64,000 nucleotides of DNA. It comes from Akkermansia muciniphila. GTDB taxonomy: Bacteria > Verrucomicrobiota > Verrucomicrobiia > Verrucomicrobiales > V1-33. Under the pieces are notes generated by a model that saw only the letters and a list, made by a program, of their open reading frames with translations, was not told the DNA's origin and searched no databases. The number at the start of each line of letters is the position of its first letter. The first letter of the stretch is position 1. Positions 26,375 through 35,700 of the stretch are shown here, piece by piece. A program made the position numbers and the translations under genes. The stretch covers positions 56,738 to 120,737 of the forward strand of contig CAMAUV010000005.1 in NCBI GenBank assembly GCA_945861415.1, given 5' to 3'.

Positions 26375-27436
26375 TTACTTTGCCGCGCCGAAATCCAGCC
26401 AGCGCCCTTCGTGGTAAGGGGTGCCAGCGGATCCATCGCCGACGACGGCTGCGGCTTTGCGACCGGGCACCGGGGTGATACCTTCGGGGTCGATCTTTTC
26501 GGCGGCGCGGGCTTCAGGAGATGTCAGGGGCGCTGGGGATTCGCCCTCTTTTCCGCTCCATGAGAACAGGCGAAAAGACTTGGTGCCGCCGGCATTTCCA
26601 GCGGCGATGAGATACCGCCCGGCGGCGTCATCCCACTCAATGCTGCGGAACCCAAGGCCGCCGAGATCTAGTAACAGGGGCGTGCCCGGGATAGCCGGCT
26701 GCGGGGCGCTTTCGCCCAGACCCAGCGCAGCCACGGGATTGGTGATCGGGATGAGGAGCGCCTTGCCCTCCACGAGGGGGCTGCGCAGCCCCAGAAGTAG
26801 CGACTTGCCGTCACTGCTAAGCGAGAGGCCTTCGACGTTTAGTCCGGTTTCGTTAGCAAGGGAGGGGATCTGGGCATCCGGCTTGGCCCCACTGGGAGCC
26901 ACGCTGTCGCGAAGTATCAGTCCCCATTTCTCCCCTGGGTTTTCGCTGCCTAGCGCGCGAAGCTGGCTGCGGAGCGTGCGATTGTATTCCACAGTGTCCG
27001 GAAAAGCTGGCTTACCGGCCTCCAGAGCGGCCGTATCAATCTTCACGGCAAAGAGCGCGTCGCGGGCCGGTTGCACTTTTCCGGATTTGCTTCGGGAGCA
27101 GGACCCCACAAAAACATGAAGCACAGCCTCGGCTTTTCCGTCGCCGTTTTCATCCCACGGATAGACGGTGACGGCCTCGGTATCATCCACCGCAAAAGCT
27201 GGCGATGTCGCGGTCGCCAAAGCGGGTGCAGGTAGCGATGAAGGCCTGTCCAGCGGATAAACAGCGAGTTTCGGAATCTCATTGTCCGCCACCACGAGCC
27301 AGCGTGAGGGAGTCCCCACCGCCGCCACGGCGGAAGCTTCCGGCCAAGCAGTGTGAAAGAAGGCGCTACCGCAAGCCGGCTCCTCTGCCGCAGCCAAAAC
27401 GGACATGAGGAGAAGGGCGGAGAGATAGTTTTTCAT
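26375..27436 (-). CDS. DUF3616 domain-containing secreted protein
   Basis: The protein has 353 residues from the ATG at 27436, with signal peptide MKNYLSALLLMSVLAAAEE. Sequence blocks such as ALFAVKIDTAALEAGKP, ETGLNVEGLSLSSDGKSLLL, GLRSPLVEGKALLIPITNP and AGRYLIAAGNAGGTKSFRLF indicate a beta-propeller of the DUF3616 type. The final KIDPEGITPVPGRKAAAVVG is also typical. The role is unknown; these proteins are probably periplasmic. Convergent with rodA (15 bp apart) and directly downstream of the M42 peptidase gene. Confidence 0.85.
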   Translation of the reverse strand: MKNYLSALLLMSVLAAAEEPACGSAFFHTAWPEASAVAAVGTPSRWLVVADNEIPKLAVYPLDRPSSLPAPALATATSPAFAVDDTEAVTVYPWDENGDGKAEAVLHVFVGSCSRSKSGKVQPARDALFAVKIDTAALEAGKPAFPDTVEYNRTLRSQLRALGSENPGEKWGLILRDSVAPSGAKPDAQIPSLANETGLNVEGLSLSSDGKSLLLGLRSPLVEGKALLIPITNPVAALGLGESAPQPAIPGTPLLLDLGGLGFRSIEWDDAAGRYLIAAGNAGGTKSFRLFSWSGKEGESPAPLTSPEARAAEKIDPEGITPVPGRKAAAVVGDGSAGTPYHEGRWLDFGAAK

Positions 27437-27474
27437 GGCGGTGAGTGGCGGAACTGCCGTCTTCGATCGGGGTG

Positions 27475-28530
27475 CTACGGGACAAATTTGTCCGCCTTTC
27501 GCACCACCGCGCATACCAACCGGAGAGTGTTCAGGTAGTCGTTGATGTCGATGATGCTGTTATGGCTGTGAATGTAGCGGGAGGGAACGCCCACGACCAC
27601 CACCGGCACGCCTTGTTCAGCCAGTTGAATGCTGCGAGCGTCGGTGCCTCCGGATTTCCGCACGGCGATCTGGTAGGGAATCCCCTCTGCCTTCGCCGTG
27701 TCTGCAACGAACTGCACCAGCCCGCGGTTCATGATGGCCGTGGGGTCCATCATGCGGATTTGCGGACCACTGCGGAGCCGGCCCTGGCTGTCCGCAAGGT
27801 CCATGCCGTGGGTGTCGTCCGCCGGTGTACATTCCATCACGAGAGCAAAGTCCGGCCGCGTTAGTTTTCCGAGCGTGACAGCCCCGCGGCACCCCACTTC
27901 CTCCTGCACACTGCCTGCGGCAATAAGGGTGCAGGGTAGGGATTCGGCGGAGAGAATCTGCATGCTCTGAATGGCCGCACCCACGCCGCAACGGTTGTCG
28001 AAGGCCTTGGCGATGAACAGGTCCGGGTGCGCCATGGGGGTGAATTCGCTGAAGGGAGCTACGGAATCCCCAAGGCCCACGCCCCAGCTTTCCGCCTCCT
28101 CCCCGCTCGACGCCCCGATATCGATACAGAGCTGATCCACGGTGAGCAGCTTTTCCTTCTGCCCCTCGGATAGAAAATGGGGCGGCACGCTGCCGACGAC
28201 GCCGATGATTTCGCGCCCACTGCGCGTCAGCACGCGCAACCGCTGGGCCACCAGCGCGTGCGTCCACCATCCGCCCAGCGCTACGATTTTCAGAAATCCG
28301 CGCGGCGTGATGTTCTGCACGGCGAACCCCACTTCGTCAAAGTGCCCCGCCACCAGCACGCGAGGGCCGATGCCACTACGCTCGCAGGCGAGACTTCCCA
28401 GACGGTCGCCGGACATAGTCCCGCAGCCCTCCAACTCACGACGAAAAATAGCCCCTACGGCCTCCTCGGATCCGGAGACTCCGTGGGCTTCCGTCAGTTC
28501 TTTGAGCAGTGAAATGGCAGCTTCTCTCAT
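27475..28530 (-). CDS. M42-family (glutamyl/endoglucanase-type) aminopeptidase
   Basis: This 351-residue metallopeptidase starts at the ATG at 28530. Metal ligands are visible in VLVAGHFDEVGFAVQNITPR (HxD), KAFDNRCGVGAAIQ (Asp), AAGSVQEEVGCRGAV (catalytic Glu pair) and the C-terminal VPSRYIHSHNSIIDINDY (His). LTEAHGVSGSEEAVGAIFRR is the usual opening. M42 enzymes form large tetrahedral cytosolic assemblies that trim peptides; some were formerly called cellulase M. It is followed 38 bp later by the DUF3616 gene. Confidence 0.93.
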   Translation of the reverse strand: MREAAISLLKELTEAHGVSGSEEAVGAIFRRELEGCGTMSGDRLGSLACERSGIGPRVLVAGHFDEVGFAVQNITPRGFLKIVALGGWWTHALVAQRLRVLTRSGREIIGVVGSVPPHFLSEGQKEKLLTVDQLCIDIGASSGEEAESWGVGLGDSVAPFSEFTPMAHPDLFIAKAFDNRCGVGAAIQSMQILSAESLPCTLIAAGSVQEEVGCRGAVTLGKLTRPDFALVMECTPADDTHGMDLADSQGRLRSGPQIRMMDPTAIMNRGLVQFVADTAKAEGIPYQIAVRKSGGTDARSIQLAEQGVPVVVVGVPSRYIHSHNSIIDINDYLNTLRLVCAVVRKADKFVP

Positions 28531-28613
28531 GCCACCGGACTGAGCGCGCTGTGGGCAATTGTCCAGCGGGAGCACGCGACGGATTGGCTCCGTGCTTTGA
28601 TGCCCGGGGCATC

Positions 28614-29696
28614 TTACGCGGTCACCATGCCGGCCTCTTCCATGCGGGCAGCCATTTCGCTTTTCTGGAGACTGCCCACCATGTCACTGATGTCGCCTTC
28701 CATGAAGGACGGGAGATTGTAGATGGTCAGGTTGATGCGGTGGTCGGTCACGCGGTTTTGGGGATAGTTGTAGGTGCGGATTTTCTCTTCGCGTCCGCCG
28801 CTGCCAATGAGGTTCCGGCGGTGGGCGGAATACTTCGCAGCCTCCTCCTGCTGGCGGCGTTCCAGCAATCGTGAGCGGAGAACGGTAATAGCTCGCTCCT
28901 TGTTCTTGATCTGACTGCGCCCGTCCTGACACCGAACGATAAGGCCCGTGGGAAGGTGGAGCACCTGCACCGCACTGTCCGTGGTGTTCACGCCTTGGCC
29001 ACCGCTGCCGCTGGCGCGGCAAACTTCGATGCGCAGATCATTAGGATTGATTTCGACGTCCACTTCCTCAGCCTCTGGCAGAACGGCGACAGTGGCGGTG
29101 GAGGTATGAATGCGGCCCTGAGCCTCGGTGGCAGGCACGCGCTGCACGCGATGCACGCCGCTCTCGTACTTGAGGTAGCGGAACACTTCCTCGCCGGTGA
29201 CTTTGAAAATGACTTCGCGGTATCCGCCCGCATCCGAATAGCTGGCCTCCAGCGGTTCCACTTTCCAGCCGCGACCTTCTGCATAGCGCTGATACATGCG
29301 CATGAGGTCGGCTGCAAAAAGCGCAGCCTCGTCCCCGCCGGTGCCGGCCCGAATCTCTACGATGGCGTCTCGATCCTCGCTAGAGTCCCGGGGGAGCAGA
29401 CCATACTGCACATCCTGCGCGAGACTGGCGACCTTTTGCTCAAGCGCGGGAATTTCCTCCGCAGCCATGTCAGCCAGCTCAGCGTCATCCCCTTTGGCCA
29501 ACTCTTGATTGCCTTCCAGTTCCGCTTTGGCAGAAACCCATGCGTCCCATGTGGCGAGTAGCTTGCGGATGTGCGCGTGCTCACGCGTTGCGTCACCGGC
29601 CCGTTTGGGGTCGGAGAAGAAATCGGGCGCAGCTATGGCGGCCTCCAGCTCCGCAAGGCGGGAGCGCTTCTTTTCGATGAGCAGAGAGTAGTCCAT
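28614..29696 (-). CDS. prfA: Peptide chain release factor 1
   Basis: The protein has 360 residues, normal length. It recognises UAA and UAG stops and triggers peptide release. The codon-recognition tripeptide is Pro-Ala-Thr at 188-190 (RVQRVPATEAQGRIHTSTAT). The catalytic GGQ is at 232-234 in ASGSGGQGVNTTDSAVQ. The alpha-helical N-terminal domain covers about residues 1-100. It lies downstream of rpmE, a common arrangement, with a terminator hairpin in between. Confidence 0.97.
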   Translation of the reverse strand: MDYSLLIEKKRSRLAELEAAIAAPDFFSDPKRAGDATREHAHIRKLLATWDAWVSAKAELEGNQELAKGDDAELADMAAEEIPALEQKVASLAQDVQYGLLPRDSSEDRDAIVEIRAGTGGDEAALFAADLMRMYQRYAEGRGWKVEPLEASYSDAGGYREVIFKVTGEEVFRYLKYESGVHRVQRVPATEAQGRIHTSTATVAVLPEAEEVDVEINPNDLRIEVCRASGSGGQGVNTTDSAVQVLHLPTGLIVRCQDGRSQIKNKERAITVLRSRLLERRQQEEAAKYSAHRRNLIGSGGREEKIRTYNYPQNRVTDHRINLTIYNLPSFMEGDISDMVGSLQKSEMAARMEEAGMVTA

Positions 29697-29795
29697 GGCA
29701 GGAAGGTGGAAAATTTCAGTTTTCAGAGTTTAGTTTTCCGGGGACCGCCGGTCTATCGCCGAAAACTGAAGTCTGAATGCTGCCTGATTCTAAAC

Positions 29796-29837
29796 AAAAA
29801 CGGTGCGCGCCCGTAGTCCGGAGCGCGCACCGTTTTT
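29796..29837 (-). terminator. Rho-independent terminator between rpmE and prfA
   Basis: A perfect 10-bp stem (29801-29810 pairing with 29823-29832, CGGTGCGCGC arm) with a 12-base loop is flanked by five A on the left and five T on the right, so it could work in both directions. It sits just downstream of rpmE on the minus strand. Confidence 0.85.
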
Positions 29838-29857
29838 CTGAAAAGGAAATCTGAAAT

Positions 29858-30103
29858 CTAGGCGCCGGCAGCGGTGAGTTTGGGTTTCACTGTGCGGCGC
29901 GCCACGGTCGCGCCGAAACGCTTGGCGAACTTGTCCACACGCCCGGCGGTATCCACAAAGCGCTGCTCACCGGTGAAGTGAGGGTGGCAGGCGGCACAAA
30001 TACCGATCTTCATTTCTTTGACGGTGGAACGGGTGTGATACACGGCACCGCAGGCGCAGGTGACGGTGGTGTCGACATAAACGGGATGGATATCTGCCTT
30101 CAT
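29858..30103 (-). CDS. rpmE: 50S ribosomal protein L31
   Basis: This 81-residue protein is of the zinc-binding L31 type: Cys16 and Cys18 in TCACGAVYHTRST and Cys37 and Cys40 in GICAACHPHFTGEQRFVDTA. MKADIHPVY is the canonical opening. It has a short basic C-terminal tail (ARRTVKPKLTAAGA). A hairpin terminator follows. prfA lies downstream, as in many bacteria. Confidence 0.97.
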   Translation of the reverse strand: MKADIHPVYVDTTVTCACGAVYHTRSTVKEMKIGICAACHPHFTGEQRFVDTAGRVDKFAKRFGATVARRTVKPKLTAAGA

Positions 30104-30298
30104 AACGGGTAAGCGGTTAGGTGGTTGAAAGTGGGTATGACGATGCGGTCAGCCTTTTGGGAAAAAAGCGGTCAGGCCGGAGCAAGGGGCAGTGAGGATA
30201 TACGGGCCATTCCGGCCCGCAAGTGGCAATTCGCTTACTGGTGAAGAGATTTGAGCCCGGCACCCCAGAGCAGGGAGACGTTTGCCGCAGCCAGCGGG

Positions 30299-30475
30299 TC
30301 AGGGCACGGTGATGCGGACGCGGCCAAAGCGGCGCAGATCACTGGCGGCGGGCACGGTGCTACGCCAGAGGAGACTGATGAACGAAGTGCCCTGAATGAG
30401 CACCTTGCCCGCCCGGTAAGAATCCGTATTCTACCGTGCGCCATTTTCCATTGCCACGGCGCTGGACATCCGGGC
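30299..30475 (-). pseudogene. C-terminal relic of a secreted protein
   Basis: Within the 410-bp gap between rpmE and the cupin gene, the minus strand reads NTDSYRAGKVLIQGTSFISL then LWRSTVPAASDLRRFGRVRI and TVP, ending at TGA (30299-30301), with an in-frame TAG at 30431-30433. The pattern resembles the closing strand-rich segment of secreted proteins that end in VRI, but I cannot name the family. No intact gene is present in 30104-30514. Confidence 0.4.
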
Positions 30476-30514
30476 CGGAGTCAGCTAAGGCCGGGCAAAT
30501 TCACTCTCTCCTCC

Positions 30515-30943
30515 ATGTCCGAACTTAAGACGCACCTGACCGCACCCGACGCCAAGCACATCGACCTTCCATGGTGCCATGTGGAGGAATTCGTCACGCC
30601 CGCCAATGCCGGAAGTGATGATCTTTACCTCTGTCGCGCGACCTTCCCGCCGGGGGAGGCTCACCTCTTTCACTACCACCCGGGGCGCGAAGAAATCATC
30701 TATGTAGTGGAAGGGCAGGCTGAGCAGTGGGTGGGAGAAGTAAAGAAAGTCCTCAAGGCAGGCGAGATGGCTCTCATCCCCGCAGGCATACCCCACATGA
30801 CCTTCAACCCCGGCCCGGATACCCTCAAGTTCCTCGCTATCCTCAACAATATCAAAGGCAGCGAACCCATAGTTGTCGATTGTTTCCGCGAAGAACCATG
30901 GGTGTCGCTCTTCACACCCATCGAATATCCGGCGGTCGCCTGA
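30515..30943 (+). CDS. Cupin-domain protein
   Basis: This 142-residue single cupin starts at the ATG at 30515. Motif 1 is FPPGEAHLFHYHPGREEIIY followed by VVEGQAEQWVG (His, His, Glu ligands). Motif 2 is AGEMALIPAGIPHMTFNPGP (His). Cupins of this type are metal-dependent isomerases, decarboxylases or oxygenases. It is 76 bp upstream of the PEP-hydrolase-family gene on the same strand, and the pair may form an operon acting on one pathway; that is an inference from spacing. Confidence 0.85.
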   Translation: MSELKTHLTAPDAKHIDLPWCHVEEFVTPANAGSDDLYLCRATFPPGEAHLFHYHPGREEIIYVVEGQAEQWVGEVKKVLKAGEMALIPAGIPHMTFNPGPDTLKFLAILNNIKGSEPIVVDCFREEPWVSLFTPIEYPAVA

Positions 30944-31019
30944 CGGCGAAATGACTAAATCCGAATGCTGATCTCGTCATTTCATCCCACTATAGACAAC
31001 ACAAACTAAAACCAACACC

Positions 31020-31901
31020 ATGCCCAATCCTTGGACCGGAAAAGGAAACCCTTACACCCGCAATGAAGTTCGTGAGCGTCTCTACGAGACCCTGAAAAAG
31101 AATCAGCCCATCATCGCTGCAGGGGCTGGCACGGGCATTAGCGCTAAATTCATTGAGCGGGGCGGCGCAGACCTGATCATCATCTATAACAGCGGACGAT
31201 TCCGCATGATGGGCCATGGCTCCACGGCCGGTATGATGGCCTATGGTGACGCCAATGCCATTGCCATGGAGATCGGCGAGTATGAAGTCCTACCTGTGGT
31301 CGAAGACGCGCCCGTGATCTGCGGCGTGCACGCCACCGATCCCCGCCGCCGCATGTGGCACTGGCTCGGCAAGGTGAAGGAGATGGGCTTCTCCGGCGTT
31401 AATAATTTCCCTACCCACACCATCGTGGACGGCCACTTCCGCCAAGTGCTGGAGGAGACTGGCATGAGCGTGAAAAAGGAATATGAAATGATCGCGCTCG
31501 CCCGCCGCATGGATCTCTTCAGCACTGTGTATGTCGGTTCGCCGGAGGAAGCCATCGAAATGGCCAAAGCCGGCGCCGACTCCATCATCGCTCACGTGGG
31601 CACCACCGTTGGCGGCAGCATCGGCGTGAAGAACGCCGTCGTTTCATGGGACCACACCATCCAGCGTACGCAGGACATCATCAATGCCGCCTGCACCGTG
31701 AGGAAGGACATCTTCTTCCTCTGCCACGGCGGTCCCATCAACACCCCGGAAGATGCCGACCGGGTAATGAAAGCTACCGATGCTGTCGGCTTTGTCGGAG
31801 CCACCAGCCTTGAGCGCATGGGCGTTGAGGAGTCTCTGACCGGCCTTACGCGGAAATTTAAAGGGCTGGATGGTCCCAAAGGTGGGAGCCTTGTGGAGTA
31901 A
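31020..31901 (+). CDS. Phosphoenolpyruvate hydrolase-family TIM-barrel protein
   Basis: This 293-residue protein has no signal. NQPIIAAGAGTGISAKFIER, GGADLIIIYNSGRFRMMGHG, GVNNFPTHTIVDGHFRQVLE, AKAGADSIIAHVGTTVGGSI and FFLCHGGPINTPEDADRVM are the diagnostic segments of the family once called TIM-barrel signal transduction protein (the C-terminal half of plant Tm-1-like proteins). The biochemical role is poorly known; the PEP-hydrolase name comes from family annotation. In many genomes it is next to a Tm-1/UPF0261 ATP-binding gene, which is not seen here; a cupin gene is upstream instead. Confidence 0.9.
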   Translation: MPNPWTGKGNPYTRNEVRERLYETLKKNQPIIAAGAGTGISAKFIERGGADLIIIYNSGRFRMMGHGSTAGMMAYGDANAIAMEIGEYEVLPVVEDAPVICGVHATDPRRRMWHWLGKVKEMGFSGVNNFPTHTIVDGHFRQVLEETGMSVKKEYEMIALARRMDLFSTVYVGSPEEAIEMAKAGADSIIAHVGTTVGGSIGVKNAVVSWDHTIQRTQDIINAACTVRKDIFFLCHGGPINTPEDADRVMKATDAVGFVGATSLERMGVEESLTGLTRKFKGLDGPKGGSLVE

Positions 31902-31949
31902 TCGCGCAACTGGAATTAAAAGCTACGGCAGGACTGGCTCAAAGCTGCT

Positions 31950-32057
31950 ATGTCCGAATCCTCCGCCCCCCCCCACAAGAGCGGCGACTGGCGTAAGGGT
32001 TTAAACCCGACCATATTTGACACTGGCTACTGGTTTCTTAATCTGGAAGTGATATGA
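31950..32057 (+). pseudogene. Short N-terminal gene relic
   Basis: The ATG at 31950 opens 35 codons, MSESSAPPHKSGDWRKGLNP then TIFDTGYWFLNLEVI, before TGA (32055-32057), with a run of nine C inside. It looks like the start of a longer protein cut short. A second short frame (32054-32269) overlaps its stop and contains a CPLCHAPPC-type Cys cluster, and could be the continuation after a frameshift. Family unknown. Confidence 0.35.
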
Positions 32058-32269
32058 CTACGGTCTACTTTCATCTGAAGACCGATGGGTCGGATGGGGC
32101 ACCCAGTTCCAAATCTCCGGCCGAAGGTCCTAAGCTGAGCTCATCTAAAAAGCCCAAGGCGCGGCAAATCAAAAAAGCGGGGACGACCGCCCTGCCGGAC
32201 GGCTGTCCCCTCTGCCACGCACCGCCCTGCCAAACAATGCGCATCCGCTGCCGCAAGCAATTCTGTTAG

Positions 32270-32729
32270 CTCATCCTTCACTTAGATTTCGCGGAGGGGG
32301 GGGAGTTAGTGGTAAGTGCGCTCATAGGTTCTCTTATTGGTTTGGCTGGTTGGTTTGGCGGTTCGCGGGTTTAATGTGAGCCACTGCATTAGGATGTGCG
32401 ATTTCTGTGCCAGAGCCGAAGTACTATGAAGTAAGTATTTAATGATGAATGAATTACGAGAAGTCTTCCCTGTGCTGACCCGTTGTCCGGCTGTCTCGAG
32501 ATGCGCCATAATGAATGAACCCACGCACGGTTTTTCATAGCTTTGAGAATTTTCGTCCCTTGTAGTTTGTCACAGCCTGCGCCCGTCCTGTTTCGACATT
32601 CTGATTTGACATCGAGTGTCTTGAATTCGCTTCGTTTAGGCTTTTTTCCTCCGCCTCTGCGCAAGAAGATTCGCTGGCGTCTGTTATGCAGCCACTCCAC
32701 CGACGTATAGATTTGTCCTCTACTATTCC
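32270..32729. other. 460-bp gap without a recognisable gene
   Basis: No gene, RNA or terminator was recognised. It contains a G-run near 32295 and an imperfect direct repeat of TTGGTTTGGC near 32340. It probably holds the promoter of the large gene at 32730, but no clear boxes are visible. Confidence 0.5.
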
Positions 32730-35700
32730 ATGAAGCGCCTAGCCCTCCTCCCTATCCTTGCCTCCGCTGCGTTCGCTCAGCGCAATCTCAAGGAAATTCC
32801 AAATACTGATCCCGCCGTTCAGTTGGCGACGTTCAAAACCGCGCCCGGGCTTGAGGTGAACCTTTTCGCCAGCGAACCGATGATTCACAAACCCATCCAG
32901 ATGGCGTGGGATGAAAAGGGTCGGCTGTGGGTCGCATCGAGCGCCATTTATCCGCACATCAAACCCGGGCAGACGGAGACTGATAAAATCCTCGTGCTCG
33001 AAGACACCGACGGCGACGGTAAGGCGGACAAGAGCACCGTGTTCTATGAGGGACTCCTTGTGCCCACCGGCATCCTGCCCGGCGACGGCGGCGCGTATGT
33101 GGCCAACAGCACGGAGTTGCTGTTCATGAAGGACACCGACGGCGACGGCAAAGCGGACACCAAAGAGGTGCTGCTTAGCGGGTTCGGCACCGAGGACACG
33201 CACCACATTCTCCATGGCTTCAAACGCGGGCCCGACGGCTGCCTCTACCTCATGCAGAGCGTTTATATTCACGCACACATCGAGACGCCATTCGGCGTGC
33301 GCCGCCTCATGGGCAGCGGCATCTGGCAATACCGCCCGGAGACGGGACGGCTGGAAATATTCACCATGGGCCAGATCAATCCATGGGGCCATATTTTCGA
33401 CAAGTGGGGCCAGAGTTTCACAACCGACGGCGCTTATGGCGAGGGCATCAACTACGCCTTCCCCGGCGCCACCTACCGCTGTCTGCCAGATCAGCGCCCG
33501 CGCATCCTCAAAGGCCTCAATCCCGGCCAACCGAAGCACTGCGGCCTCGAAATCATCAGCGGACGCCACTTCCCCGAAGACTGGCAGGGCGATCTCATCA
33601 CCAATGACTTCCGCGGCCACCGCGTGAACCGTTTCAAAGTCAGCGACCAGGGCAGCGGCTTCGCGTCGCGGCAAATGGAGGACGTGCTCGTGAGCAATCA
33701 CGGTTCGTTCCGGCCCGTGGATGTTAAGATGGGCCCGGACGGCGCGCTCTACATCGCCGACTGGTACAATCCCATCATCCAACACGGCGAAGTGGATTTC
33801 CGCGATGACCGACGCGACCACGTCCACGGCCGCATCTGGCGCATCAGCGTGAAGGGACGCGAGAAGTGCCCGAAGGTGGATTTTGCCAAGAAGAGCGGGG
33901 AGGAACTTATCGCGCTGTTGAAAGAGTCGGAGCAGTGGGTGCGGCTGGAGGCGCGAATGGAACTCGCTAAACGCGTTCGAGCAGACCGCAGCGAACTGGA
34001 TAAGGTGGCGGGAAAGCTCGCAGAAGCACTGACTCTCGTCATTTCAACACCGAGTTCTCCCTTCGGAGCCGAAGCCTATTGGTTGCTGGGCGAACTGTTA
34101 GAAGGGGCATCTAAGACTGCTTCTGGCATCAAAAGCATCATGGAGTTCGCGATCAGCGGTTCCGCCCACAAGGCGGAATTGCGGGCACTCGGAGCTAGAG
34201 TCGCCGGCCACCTAGCCCTCCACCATTCGCTCCCCGACGATGTGAAACAGTCCTTCGTCAGACGGGCGGCTTTCCTGAGCGGAGAAGAAAAGCAATTCAT
34301 CGGAGACGGCAGTGCCAGAGTGAGACTGGAAGCCGTGAATGCACTACGCATGTTCGCGACACCTCAAGCCGTAGAACTCGCCTGCCGGGTTCTCGACCAG
34401 CCGATGGACGAAAACCTCGACTTCGCACTCTGGCTGACGTGCAGCGAACTGGCGGACGTTTGGCTGCCAGCGTTTCAGAAGGGCGAGATCACCTTCGGCG
34501 GCAACGTGACGCACATCGCCTACGCCCTCAAAGCCGCCAACAAGCCCGAGGCCGTCGGTGGACTGCTGGAGATGGTGCGCGAGGGGAAAGTAGCAGCCGA
34601 CCGCGTGAATGGAGTCATTGAGATCGTCGCGGCGCTCGGGACCAAGGCTGATCTGGAGAAACTGCTGGCGCTGGCTATTGCGCCGGATTCCGGTAAGCCG
34701 TCGGTGGCGGTGTTGGCGGTGGACCCCGTTTTCAATGCGCTTTCCGCCGCGGCACAACAGCGTGGCATCCGGCCCGATGGCGGGAATGAAGTGGTGCTCA
34801 ACCTGCTGGGCGGAAAGGCGCCTGAAACGAGGGTTGTTGCCATCAAGCTCGCTGGAGCATGGAAACTGGAAGCCGCCCGCCCGAAGCTGGAGGAAATCGC
34901 TAAAAACCCCGACAATGAAACACTGCGTGCGCCGGTGCTCCAGGCGCTCACGGCGCTGGGCAATAGTGAGGGCATTTTCCGTCACCTGCTCCACGAGCGG
35001 AAGGTGTATGTGATTCCCTACACCGCAGAAATCCTTGCCAACTACGCCCGCGTGAACGGCCAAGCCGCCGCCACGGATGCCGCGGAGTTCTTCGCCGGGA
35101 AATGGCAGCTGAAGGACGACGCCGAAGGCACTGCCGCCGCGGGGAAAGTCGTGGACGCCTTCCTTGCGCAGAAAAACGGACCCGCCGTTCTCGCCGCCGC
35201 TTTGAAGGACAAGAAAGTTCCCGCCGCTCTGGCCACCACTGGTGTGCAGCGCGCTAGTGCCGTGGGCGGCGATACGAAAGCCCTCGTGGAAGCCCTCACC
35301 ATCGCCGGTGGACTCCAGCCCGTGATGGCGCTCACGCCGGAGCAGCTCACGCAGATGATGGCCGAAGTGAAATCCGCCGGCGATCCCGCGCGCGGCGAAC
35401 TCATTTACCGTCGCGCGAATCTCCAGTGCCAGGTGTGCCACGCCCTAGGCGCGGTGGGCGGCATCGTGGGGCCGGACATGGTGAGCCTCGGAGCCAGCGC
35501 GCCCGTTGATTACATCATCGAGAGCCTCCTCGAACCATCGAAGAAGATCAAAGAAGGCTACGCCACGACCATGCTGACCACCAAGACCGGCGGCATTCAC
35601 AGCGGCTTCCTAGTGCGCACCGACGACCGCGAGGTCATCCTGCGCGATGCCGCGGGCAAAACCGAATCCATTCCCGCCAACACCGTGGACAAACAGGAGA

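Noticed and set aside
32054..32269. A 71-codon plus-strand frame with a Cys cluster
   Set aside because: No family match and no ribosome site; it is more likely the frame-shifted tail of the relic starting at 31950 than a separate gene.
32270..32729. A possible structured RNA or tRNA in the gap
   Set aside because: No cloverleaf, conserved TPsiC arm or stable hairpin with a T-run could be drawn; only a G-run and a short direct repeat are present.
32739..33827. A 362-codon minus-strand open frame
   Set aside because: It is antisense to the PVC-type cytochrome gene and has no motif.
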